Of a DNA stretch of 64,000 nt, positions 23,530 through 32,777 are shown piece by piece. Source of the stretch: Tenodera sinensis (lineage: Eukaryota > Arthropoda > Insecta > Mantodea > Mantidae). Location of the stretch: assembly GCA_030765045.1 (NCBI GenBank), contig CM060961.1, positions 140,162,038 to 140,226,037 on the forward strand. Direction: 5' to 3'. The translations under genes and the position numbers were made by a program. How positions within the stretch are numbered: the stretch's first letter is position 1; the number at the start of each line of letters is the position of its first letter. The notes under the pieces were generated by a model. That model worked only from the letters and a program-made list of their open reading frames with translations, was not told the DNA's origin and did not search any database.

Positions 23530-23960
23530 GGGGCATTTGATTATTTTAGTTTTGAAACCGCAGGGAGGACATTTAATCTCTACAAAGCAGTTGCTTTTTA
23601 GCTGAAGCAGTTTTAGTTGAGCCTGTTTGAGCGAATGCGAGTGTATCGTCGAAAGCAGTTTGTGAGGCAGAGAGATTAGAACTGGTAGTAAAGAACGTGT
23701 GAAGGTTACGAGAGGAAAGAGCAGCTGTGAGTTCAAGGTCACGATGAATTTTAGATCGTGTTAACGATAACAAAGAGGACAGTTTTGTGATTCCATTTTA
23801 GTGGACATAAAGTGACAGAAAAATTAACTAGACTTATCATTTGTCACATTAGTGTCACAAGTGGGATTTGTTAAATTGTAATTTTGTCAGTGTCTTGGGA
23901 TAAGAAGCGAAGGCTTTAAACAGTCTTGAGATGACTAGGGCATCAGCGCTTTTTGAAATT
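23530..23960 (+). mobile_element. Second Gypsy-type LTR end with primer site (relic)
   Basis: Aligned with the relic at 2.2 kb: here an LTR-like tract ends in TTTGTCACATT and is followed by AGTGTCACAAGTGGGAT (23,851-23,867), a mutated version of the primer motif at 2,206. Downstream both copies share a leader ending in TTAAACAGT... and an ATGAC. The preceding tract includes GTGAGGCAGAGAGATTAGAA and GGACATAAAGTGACAG. The primer site has two to three changes, so this copy is older. No gag or pol follows. Confidence 0.45.
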
Positions 23961-24567
23961 GGCAAGTGGAGAATAATCCTTTTTAGTCTGATCTTCATTT
24001 ACTAGTAAACTGTTTTGAGACCTAGCTAAAACCAGAAACGAATTGCAACCTCCGCAGCTCTCCTGTTGTACACACAGCTCCAAAGGAAATTTTCGGTGGA
24101 TTTTGTATCGTTTCTCGGGGTCTTTTGAGGCGTGTTCTTAGCTTTATCTATCACAGGGCGTGGTGACTTGATCGCAGAGCAATAAGGGAGAAAAGAGGGG
24201 AGGTTAAGGCCTTTGTTTCTTCTGAAAAGATCCAGTGTGACACACGCACGCACACATGCACGCACACACACACAACCTTGTCATAATTATATTATGTATG
24301 CTGGCGAGGAAATAAGTGCTTAAAACGGCTAATAATTGAAATCAAATTGAAACAACAATATTAAGTAGAACTGTAGGAAGACGATGTATATCATATATGT
24401 TTGTTTATCGTGATTTATAATTATGATACATTTTTGAGCATAATTGTGTCTGTGATTAAATAAATTACTCTTTTGTTATAGTTGACTAATCATGTTTAGA
24501 AACTAGAAATAACCACCTATGTAATTAATGTTGTTTCACACAATAGCCGTGTGTAGGACATGATTGG
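23961..24567. other. Purine/pyrimidine-rich filler with a short ACGCACGCACAC tract
   Basis: A CA/CGCA-rich stretch lies at 24,242-24,275; otherwise no recognised feature. Confidence 0.3.
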
Positions 24568-24751
24568 AAAGGGTAGAGTGAGACTGAACATGATTGGGAT
24601 TTGAACCACGGATCTACCGGTTTACCGGGAATAATGCGAGTGAGTTGGAGAATTTAATGTCATATCGGCAGAGAAGCCGGGCGGTAAGCGGTACATCCGT
24701 GGTTCAAATCTCGGACATGACATTCAAATTTTCAGACTCACTCTACCCTTT
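24568..24751. mobile_element. 184-bp foldback element with tRNA B-box-like arms
   Basis: The left arm (AAAGGGTAGAGTGAG, then ...GATTTGAACCACGGAT) is repeated inverted at the right (ATCCGTGGTTCAAATCTC... ACTCACTCTACCCTTT), arms of about 46 and 57 bases around an ~80-base centre. The right arm carries GGTTCAAATCTC (24,701-24,712), close to the tRNA B-box consensus. A related foldback is at 39,088-39,202. The role is unknown. Confidence 0.7.
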
Positions 24752-25599
24752 CATAGAAATAACTGTATTTTCGAGATGGTTTACACGAGTATGATAATAC
24801 ATATTATGGCGATAAAATTGTGTTATATTTTTGTCTACATTCCTGTTGCATTCGCAATAGGTTAGTAAAGGTAAATTAACCAATTGTATGTTGAGTTGGA
24901 GGGAAGATATGCTACTTTATTTGTCTATTACTTATTCATTTATCATTTATTCTTTTATTTGTTTATTTATTTAATTTGCTTGTATGCAGCAACAAATTGA
25001 CATCTCTCTGAAAACGCTGTTCTGTTGTACCTTTTTTTTTTTTTTTTTTTTTTTGGTAAAGTTCTGCCTTGCTCTGTATTTCATGAATACCATTGAAGCT
25101 TTAATTTGCATCCCGTGAAAATCTTATCACACATACACATTATACGTTTCGTTAACCTGGGCACTCATCATGTTTTGCCCTTAGATTTTAACGCCTTAAA
25201 AGAGCATGTCCTACACCAGGCTATAACATGTGGCTACCAAAACATGTTGCATCACTCACTTCCTCTTTCTCTTTTAGCCAATACGGTTGAAAGCGTAACC
25301 ATTTATTTCGTTTTTACGCCATTTTGTATAATTTGTTTTGGTTATTGGTTAAGATTATTTGGCAAAAGGAGTGACACATCCTTGCACCGTGACCTAAAGT
25401 AACCAATGAAATAGTCAAGGCTTCGTATAATGATAAATAATATGACGTAAACACGAGGTGCAGTGAGATTATCTTAGGCGTTCCCTGTACGTATGAACAA
25501 TAGTTTCGTAAGCTATCTCCATTCTCGTTTTCAGATTCCCGATAAAACTATTTCCTACGCTGGACTAATAATTATGTATGTCATCATCAACATCAAGAT
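24752..25599. other. No recognised feature; T24 run
   Basis: Contains an uninterrupted run of 24 T (about 25,031-25,054) and TTTA-rich sequence before it. No supported gene. Confidence 0.35.
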
Positions 25600-26480
25600 A
25601 GGCTAGGCTAGGCTGGCCTGTTTCGGCTCAGAGAAGATCATCTTTCCAGCGACGTTTAGGTCTTCCAACACTACGGTTCTCTTCAGGTTTATATCTTGCA
25701 ACTATTTTAGTTATTCTATTATTTGACATCCGTGTAATGCAATCTTCCCAATTCTCTTTGTATATAGATATTTTACTGTTTAAGCTATATATTTTTAGTT
25801 GTTCTGTGATTGTATCATTCCTCATGTAATCTAAACGGTTATATCCAGCAATGCTTCTTAAAACCTTCATTTCAGCTGTTTCCACCATTCTTCTGTCCCT
25901 CCTGTTCTTTGCCCAATTTTTGGAGCTATATGACAATATTGTTACGGCCAACACTATAAAACTTCATCATAGTTTCATTTCGAATTTTATTTTTCAGAGT
26001 TCTTTTGAGCGTTCCACATATGTTCTTCAATTTATATATCTCTATCATAAAATGAAATATCAGATCGCAGGTAATTGATGTACTTGTTCTATTGTTTTGT
26101 CTTTAATTATTTTTTATCTTATCTGATCTTTCTCCAGAAAAGCCACAGTCTCTGTTTTTTGCGTTGAAATATTTAAGTTATACTTAACCGCTATTTTTTC
26201 CAACTGATGTGTTGCTAACTGAAGCATATTTTATTTTCCAGCAAAGATTACTTGATCATCAGCAAATAAGACTGTATTCAAATTAGTAGAAAAGTTTAAA
26301 ATTACTTCTCAGTTGGGATTGCCATTCCTCAACTGCTGTGTCTATGTATATGTTAAAAATTGTAGGCGACATTGGGCAGCCCTGTCTTACAGCTAAATTT
26401 ATTAATTCCGTTTCCTTGCTCTTATCGCATACTTTAGCTACGCTGATGGCCGTACCTATTATGAACGCCATTTTAAAAGT
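25600..26480 (-). pseudogene. Non-LTR reverse transcriptase relic (motifs B to C-terminus)
   Basis: From right to left on the minus strand: ELINLAVRQGCPMSPTIFNI (motif B), TVLFADDQVIFA (motif C with both catalytic Asp), HQLEKIAVKYNLNIS and KTETVAF (motif D region), then ICGTLKRTLK-like residues, a SYSSKNWAKNRRDRR segment and a long open C-terminal frame of 108 codons (25,628-25,954) ending SVGRPKRRWKDDLL. This is the RT palm and the basic GRPxxRWxD tail of a LINE. In-frame stops lie in the middle and the endonuclease half is absent. The active-site Asp pair surviving while the frame does not suggests moderate age. Same lineage as 16.1-16.7 kb. Confidence 0.85.
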
Positions 26481-26969
26481 ATTTCTTCGCCAAAATGAAT
26501 GAATAGATGATGAGAAAATACCCTAATCGAATACTTTTGGGCAACGCTGCGAGCAGTGGTCGACCATCACCATCACGCGTCACTACCGATGGCCTAGGGC
26601 AGGCTATAACAGCGAGGCTTCATAATTCACTTCATCAACGTATATCCCGGGGCTGTAGACACCCTTTTTTACTGCTCTGCTGCGTAGGTGAATTTTAGCG
26701 TAAACATTGATTATTGCGTCGCCCACAGAATACAGAAAAAAGAGAGTTGAAATGAGTTTGTATTACAACATTCGAAAGCAATGGCCTTTTCGAAACGTGT
26801 TTTTCTTTAAACAAAATGAAAGTTAAATTTAAATAAAACCAAAGAGGATATCTGACGTGCATCTAATGAAACAATTCTCGTGAACTCAGTATTTGTATTT
26901 TTTTTTAATGGAAGTCTTTTGTTTTATATTGCATGTTACTGAAATGCCACCCAGAAGAACAAACGTAAA
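26481..26969. other. No recognised feature
   Basis: AT-rich flank with a GC-richer patch at about 26,540-26,660 of unknown nature. Confidence 0.3.
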
Positions 26970-27105
26970 AAATATGTTGTGTTGCACTCACGTGACTTTC
27001 TCTGCTATTGTACTCACTATTCTCACAAACTCTTATTCCTCTATCTTGTTCATGTTACTCGAAATAAACGGTTGCAGAAATTATCTTAATTTATATTTAC
27101 TTGTG
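26970..27105 (-). repeat. R850 copy D (distal-end fragment)
   Basis: Only the distal ~135 bases are present: GTGTTGCACTCACGTGACTT, ACAAACTCTTATTCCTCTAT and a CGAAATAAACGGTTGCAG block, in minus orientation. It is cut off where the RT-tail-like sequence begins. Confidence 0.75.
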
Positions 27106-27119
27106 TGTCAACGAAAATG

Positions 27120-27404
27120 GAGAGAAAATACTTGCACGGACAGGATCCAGATTGAGATATTGAGAAAAAGAAGCGGCATGGAAGCCGCGGCAACAACAGC
27201 TAGGAAAACAAATGGAGCTGGTGAGGGGGGAGGGACAAGTAGTCAGGATGAACCAGTCAAAATTTACATACGAAACGACAGTGTGGGGTCCGAGGCAGGG
27301 TAGGAGAAACGCAGGAAGACCAAAGCAAAGACGGGCACAAGATTTCAGAACAGCAATAGGACCTCAGTGAAGTGGAAGCAAATTATAGGACAACCAACTT
27401 AAAG
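27120..27404 (+). pseudogene. Possible LINE ORF2 C-terminal tail
   Basis: Across two frames the sequence reads KNGAG-like residues and then RRNAGRPKQRRAQDFRTAI, similar to the basic GRPxxRWxDDIR tail that ends many LINE ORF2 proteins. The segment is short, contains stops, and the RT itself is not adjacent. It is directly abutted by the TA-flanked left end of TE-2, which may have separated it from other sequence. Low confidence because the motif is short. Confidence 0.35.
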
Positions 27405-28040
27405 TATACTCTGTACATCAAGAGATTAGAGGAGATGTAAACAAAGCGCTGGTTTGTATCACTCCGCGACCACGCGCATTCGCAATGACGCAACACAGTT
27501 ACCGCTACGCGTAGGTATAATATGCATTTTACACTACTAAAAGGATATATTTACTTGATCCAAATAACATGTAGCACATGGAAATTAAGTACTACTTACG
27601 TCATCTCTGTCCACAATAACACTTTTTCGTTTCCTGCTCACAATCTCGAAACCAATCTCCAGAAGCAGCTTGTGGAGGGAAGTTCGTTTTAAATCTGGAA
27701 GATCGGGATCAGAGTTAACTGCCAACAGCACTTTGTTTAAGGTGGGGGTTCACTGTTAATAAAGAACTGGTGAACTTTTCGACGGATTGCAGATCTCACA
27801 AATTCGTCGCAAACTACATCCACCATTTATTCGGTACGTGGAAGCTTTTGGCCGGGATCTTCACCAACTGACGATTTTTCTTTGCGTGTGCTGTCAATAC
27901 TTGCAAGTGACACACCGATAAACTCGGATGTTAATTTCATCATGTCTTCGATAGCAAGTTGGGGATATTTCTCGCAGACCTTGTTAAACACGTTCAATAT
28001 TATTGTCTTTTCACCACTTCGCAACGGTTTGCCGCACTTA

Positions 28041-29832
28041 CTGTATGCCCACGACAAGAAGGCTAGAGGGGAATGAAGGGCAGAGGGGGCTTCAATTGTT
28101 TATCTGCTCCGGTAGCGTATCTGTTTACTAGGAAATGAGTGCATGAGAATGCATATGAGTCACCCGCGTTGCCAGATCTAATGCGCTTTGCAGTATTAGG
28201 TGCAGGTGCAGAGATTTTTTAGTATTATGCATTATTTGGCTCTCGCGCTACGGCGCTACAGTTATATACTCGTATTTTGTTAGTTTTATTCTTGGCTTAA
28301 TATTTACATATAGCTGCAGTTCGAAAGAAGGGACGAAGTATTCACAGCGAAGCAAGGGAGGTAATTAGAAAAGTGATAGAGGTATGTGACGAAGAAGCGA
28401 AATCAGGACAATTGAAATGTTTATTATCACAAAGAAATTTACGTGTGGCAAATTATTGTGGGATATCGTAACATAGTGTAACAAGAATAAGAAGAGAAGG
28501 TGTTAAAGCTGGTGAAAAATCACTTCATACTCCGGGGAAAAAGAGACCAAAGGCCGAGGAATGCAAATTTCATTGTGATGACTTTGATAGAACAGTAATT
28601 AAAAACGTAATCCGAGACTTTTATTTGCTTAAAAAACAAGTGCCCACTGTACCGAAGCTACTTGCAGCAATTAGGGAAAAAATAAATTTTCCTTGGGGAA
28701 GAGAAACTCTGCGGAAGCTATTGCACGGTATGGGTTTCAAATGGAAGCGATGTGGAAGCAAGAGGAAATTACTTATTGAATGTCCAGATATAGTTAACTG
28801 GAGAGCTAAATACCTAAGAGCTATAAATGGATACAGAAATGCTGGGAGAAATATCATTTACATTGATGAGTCCTGGGTGGACAATAATTTGACATTTGGG
28901 AAGTGCTGGCAGGGTGATGATATCTACGGGATTACGACAAACACTAGCTCTTCAAACCGCCTGATTCTTGTAAATGCAGGCAGCAACGAAGTTTTCATAC
29001 CCGGAGCTTCTTTGATATTCAAAGCTGGACTTGCTAGCGGCGATTATCATGGCCAAATGAATGGACGAAATTTCCAGGAATGGTTGGAGGAGAAACTGTT
29101 ACCTAATATACCCTGCAATAGTGTCATCGTGCTTGATAATGCTCTATACCACAGCGTACAAGAAAATAAGCCTCCGTCGAAATATGTTGTAAAGCAAGAA
29201 ATGGTACAATGGTTGGAGAACAACATTTCATATTCTGCTGCAATGCGAAAGACCGACTTGTTTGATTTAATTCAAATACATAAACCAAAGGAAAAAATAT
29301 ACCATATCGACAGAATAACAGAAATGCATGGGCATACGGTTCTTAGATTACCTCCTTATATGTGCGAGTTGAACGCTATAGAATTGGCATGGGCAGCAAT
29401 AAAACGACATGTAAGAGAGCATAATGTAACCGGCGATCTACATTTAAGAAATCTACAGCAAGTGTGTGAAAGTGCAGTGAACTCCGTTACAACAACTGAT
29501 TGGGAGGGCTATGTTAGGCACGTTAAGAAACTTGAGGATGAGTTCAGGCAAAAGGGTGGGCTAGTGGAAGATGCAATAGACAATTTTATTATATCACTAG
29601 GAGGTCTGACGAAGATCCAGAGAGCGGTAGTGACAGCAGCGAAGGTGACGACTTCTCCGACTCGGATCTTGCACAACTGGACTTCTAGGTGAGTTATGTG
29701 ACAACACTGTGTATTTTAAACGAACCTAGCATCCTTATCATACTCGGAAACTAGACATAAACACCGCGCGGGAAGCAAAACATGATTACGTTACACATGC
29801 CTAAGCCTCGCCTTCTTGTGCTGGGCATACAG
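28041..29832 (+). mobile_element. Sailor-like (DD82E) IS630-Tc1-mariner transposon, 1,792 bp
   Basis: Terminal inverted repeats of 23 bp (CTGTATGCCCACGACAAGAA at the left; the right end matches with two mismatches) are each bordered by TA, and removing the element plus one TA restores the reading frame of the surrounding TE-2 exon. It carries a single transposase gene on the plus strand. The catalytic spacing (81 residues between the second Asp and the Glu by my count) places it with the recently described DD82E/Sailor group rather than with Tc1 (DD34E) or mariner (DD34D). A 272-bp derivative with the same ends is at 13,735. Confidence 0.92.
28310..29692 (+). pseudogene. Sailor-like DDE transposase, nearly intact (460 codons, one stop)
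   Basis: It catalyses cut-and-paste transposition, binding the element ends and inserting at TA. Residues 1-~110 are the paired helix-turn-helix part (AREVIRKVIEVCDEEAKSG, LRVANYCGIS, HSVTRIRREG, then LRKLLHGMGFKWKR). The RNase-H-like catalytic core follows: YIDESW (first Asp), VIVLDNALYH (second Asp), LPPYMCELNAIELAW (Glu). Between the last two motifs lie 81 residues, far more than the 34 of Tc1. The long open part is 28,625-29,692, but the frame extends upstream to 28,310. Two lesions are seen: the likely start codon is ATA (ATAGCTGCAGTT, reading I-A-A-V where ATG is expected), and an in-frame TAA sits at 28,469-28,471 within the DNA-binding part. All three catalytic acids survive, so the damage is recent. 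Confidence 0.88.
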
Positions 29833-30285
29833 TATGTTTCACAACACTCACTTGTTCCGCCATGTTACTTTCATACTGAATTATGCGCGCGCAGAATAAA
29901 TTAGGCTGGTTACAGATTCACTTAACTGCATACTCTTACACATTAACTATGGTTAGTACACTTAGTTCGTGCTTTAGGAAACATTAAGTGACATTTCATA
30001 CCTTAGTAACAGTATTTCTTCAAGGGACTATTTAGACGGCGAAAGCATCAAGAGGGCGCGCTGTGGTCAAAACGCACGTGGTTTCGTTTACGGCTTCTCT
30101 AATTTCTTGATGTACAGAGTATAGAAATAGGAACACAATGGACATGAAAAGTGGATGTTTACATAAATAATTTCGAAGAGGTGGAGCTCCCAGGGACTAG
30201 CTCACCCTGAGAGCCTCTGAGCTATTTCCTACAATGATAGGATACCCCTGCCCTAAAGGTATATAATGGGTTTATTTATTTATTT

Positions 30286-30882
30286 GTTTATATTTGCTTG
30301 TAGATCCAAGGGGAATATGGGAATACAGTGGACTTTGAGCGACAGTGAAATCTTTTAAAACTGATCGCTATATGAGGACTTTGAAATTCAGTTTTATTTT
30401 CACGTTCAAGAGATAAAGAAGTGCATAATGACCTTCCATTTGAGAAAAGTTTAAACTGCTGCAAAACTCACACATATAACAAGCAATAGCTCCGAAATGG
30501 TTCACTCCACAAAAAATGCATTTGGATATAACTTGAGTGTTTTTACGAGATCTATATTTTTTGTACAGCAATATTTGATGCACCTCTTACGGTTTACCAC
30601 TTATGCAAAAGTCATCAAGTATGAATAGGACTACATAGATATTTGCCAGAAAATTCAAACTATGCATTTCATTTGCCATAAGAATATCTTAATATACAGC
30701 AATGTAATCAAAATCGTTAGAGCCATTTTTGAGAAAATCAACATTTTCAAAATATTTTCCATGTAAAGGGTGGTTTAGGGTGAAGGAAGTTTCCCGAAAT
30801 CTGCATGTCACATACTTGAAAGATATTAAACTTAAATTACCAACTTCAGTTTTCAACCCACTTTTCGTTTTTGAGTTATATT

Positions 30883-30917
<35 letters not shown>

Positions 30918-31031
30918 TACACACACGAACCTTTTCTAAAAATGCTTTCTTTGGATTCAGGGGGCCTCAAAACATGAATTTCCAGTGAAACCTCAACATT
31001 GAATTTTTGGGTCGAATATTTATTATACGTA
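30286..31031 (-). repeat. R850 copy E
   Basis: Minus-orientation copy missing the distal ~100 bases (it starts at TTGCTTGTAGATCCAAGGGG) but otherwise running to the hairpin-side end, where it stops near ATTTATTATACGTAGTAGAC. The family microsatellite position here holds a (CT)15 run followed by CACATACACACAC. Confidence 0.85.
30885..30914. repeat. (CT)15 microsatellite inside R850 copy E
   Basis: Thirty bases of alternating C and T at the same internal position where other R850 copies carry GT, GTCT or CAGA repeats. Confidence 0.97.
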
Positions 31032-31234
31032 GTAGACAAAATGAACAAGTGGGTCATCGTTCTTTAGATATAGTCTCTGTGTTTAAGCCCATTTCAAGAT
31101 ATAAACATTCTTATTACTGCATATGCAATAATTACATGGTAAGAATGAATTGTGTGAACAATGAAGATTTTGTGAAAAGTGAATTCACAACGAAAGTATT
31201 TTTAGTTTCCCTCAAAAATAATTTTTAATTTCTC

Positions 31235-31930
31235 TATTATAGAACTTGTATTCCACCCAAAAATTGGGTACCGAGATTTTACTAGACATATATTTTTTAG
31301 GCCCTTGGACTCCACTCCTCCCCCCCCCCCCCAACAAAGAAGAATCTTTAGAAAAACTCCGATTCATGTGTCCGTGAAAAGATAAACTCAAAACTGGAAA
31401 GTTGGTTAAAACGAAAATTGGTATTTAAGTTCAGCATCTTCCAAAAATGTAAAACGAAGATTTGCAAGTAAATCACCAACCAAAACTACTTAGTATTTCA
31501 AGAAAATTTTGATTTTCTTAAAATAGCGCTAACGATTTTGTTTAAAACCCCTTACATTTAAGATATTTGTATGTCAAATGAAGTGCATATCTCGAATATT
31601 GTGGGAATAGCTTTTGAAGTTCTCTTTATTTTTAATCACAATGGTAACGATAAACCGCAGGAGACAAAATCTTACTACACAAAAAATGATCACACACTTC
31701 GTATCAAATAATACTTTGTCGAAGTTAACGATTTCCCAGATATTCCTTGTTATTGGCTTAGATAATCAAATGCATATATTTTTCTCAAATGGAGAGATTT
31801 TATTCGTACCTTACTTTCTCTATCACGTGTAGCAAGCAGGAAAGGTATTGCATTGCATCCAGCATTTCGGCACCAACATTTCAGCGGAAATATGTTTTGA
31901 AACTGGTACCGAAACGACAAAAAAAAAAAA
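31235..31930 (+). repeat. R850 copy F plus an adjoining partial copy
   Basis: A plus-orientation copy from ATTCCACCCAAAAATTGGGT (31,251) to AGATATTCCTTGTTATTGGC (about 31,757), diverged, with a C12 run at 31,319-31,331 just before the microsatellite position. From about 31,808 a second copy starts again (TTACTTTCTCTATCACGTGT, GTATTGCATTGCATCCAGCA) and breaks off in A18/T20 homopolymers at 31,918-31,965. The two partial copies are in the same orientation, like the tandem pair B/C. Confidence 0.7.
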
Positions 31931-32257
31931 AAAAAGTGAATCTTTTTTTTTTTTTTTTTTTTTTCCGGAAAACATTCTTTGCAAATATATATTGTCTTCA
32001 ACATGCATAGAACATGTGTATATTATGTGTCAAACCCATCTGGAAATTGGTGTATTTCAAATGGGTGACGATATGTTCCAAAAGTTTAAATAGCTTTTTT
32101 TCCGTTGAGGCAGTATCTTGGGTACGCCCACTGAAATCATTCTAACTGGGAAAATCAGAGGCAAAATAAGCTGACTTCACTTGTTATATAAAGAACTAAA
32201 GAAAAAATCCGATGTGTTGCACCCATATGACATGACTTCTTTTCTCATGTACTATAA

Positions 32258-32470
32258 TCTTCGCAAAAGTTAAAGTCATATGGAGACGGGCCGCACTGCA
32301 GACTCCAGCGAATTCTACGCTTGCCCCTCCTACCAGCGCTGCCGAATGTGGTGCATGCATCTCACACACTCGTATGTACAGAACCTCTACTGATACACGC
32401 ACTACGCTTGGCAACAGCGCTCTGCTTGAGCATTGGCCATAGTTCACATGCCTTTAACTTTTGCGAGCGG
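32258..32470. mobile_element. 213-bp MITE nested in R850 copy G
   Basis: The ends share TCGCAAAAGTTAAAG inverted (22-bp imperfect TIR with two mismatches; outermost 3-4 bases do not match). TATAA stands on both sides (32,253-32,257 and 32,471-32,475), and the flanking R850 sequence is continuous if one TATAA is removed. The interior is GC-richer (GCCGCACTGCAGACTCCAGC) and does not code. The superfamily is uncertain: a 5-bp or TA duplication is possible. Confidence 0.8.
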
Positions 32471-32777
32471 TATAACCATTCTTACAAACTCTTATTCCTA
32501 TATCTCCATGTTAATTCAGATAAACATTTGCGGGAATTATCTTATTGGTTATTTCCTTGTAGGTGCAAGGGGAATATTAGAATACAGCGATAGTCAAATC
32601 TTTTAAGAGTGCTCTCGCAGCTGTCATCTGAGACGGACGTGTATCGGAGTCGTTGCGCGTGTTAATCGTGTTGTATCTTAGTGATTTGCGTAGTTCATTC
32701 ACCTGTGCGTTTCAGCTGTTTGCTGTGCTTACAGTGCTGTGTTACCGAGTTTCTCGTGAGATATAATTTCTTTCCAC

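Larger units (their letters stand above)
27600..29863 (-). pseudogene. TE-2 transposase first exon (DNA-binding region), interrupted by Sailor
   Basis: Reading the minus strand, an ATG at 29,861-29,863 starts MAEQVSVVKH. The frame runs into the TA target of the Sailor insertion (29,833-29,834) and continues without loss on the far side (28,038 leftwards) with KCGKPLRSGEKTIILNVFNK. The exon then encodes an N-terminal helix-turn-helix region of the IS630-Tc1-mariner type (IGVSLASIDSTRKE), and later RTSLHKLLLEIGFEIVSRKR, which parallels RETLRKLLHGMGFKWKRCGS in the Sailor protein. It ends at DRDD followed by GTAAGT (27,594-27,599), a good splice donor. An in-frame TAA near 27,825 and a one-base shift near 27,740 show it was already a pseudogene or has decayed since. 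No catalytic exon was found in the window. Confidence 0.75.
27409..30119 (-). mobile_element. TE-2: TA-inserting transposon, internally deleted, hosting Sailor
   Basis: The ends are CTCTGTACATCAAGAGATTA on the left (27,409) and its inverted counterpart on the right (ending 30,119), about 37 bp with five mismatches, each bordered by TATA, which fits a TA target duplication. Within it lie one transposase exon on the minus strand and, inside that exon, the complete Sailor-like transposon 28,041-29,832. Without that insert TE-2 would be about 0.92 kb. Only ~185 bp separate the exon's splice donor from the left end, too little for a catalytic domain, so TE-2 is a non-autonomous, internally deleted member of the IS630-Tc1-mariner group. 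The insertion into it is younger than TE-2 itself. Confidence 0.85.

Noticed and set aside
31917..31965. A18/T20 inverted homopolymers as a regulatory hairpin
   Set aside because: Likely tail remnants or slippage next to a truncated R850 copy; no supporting context.
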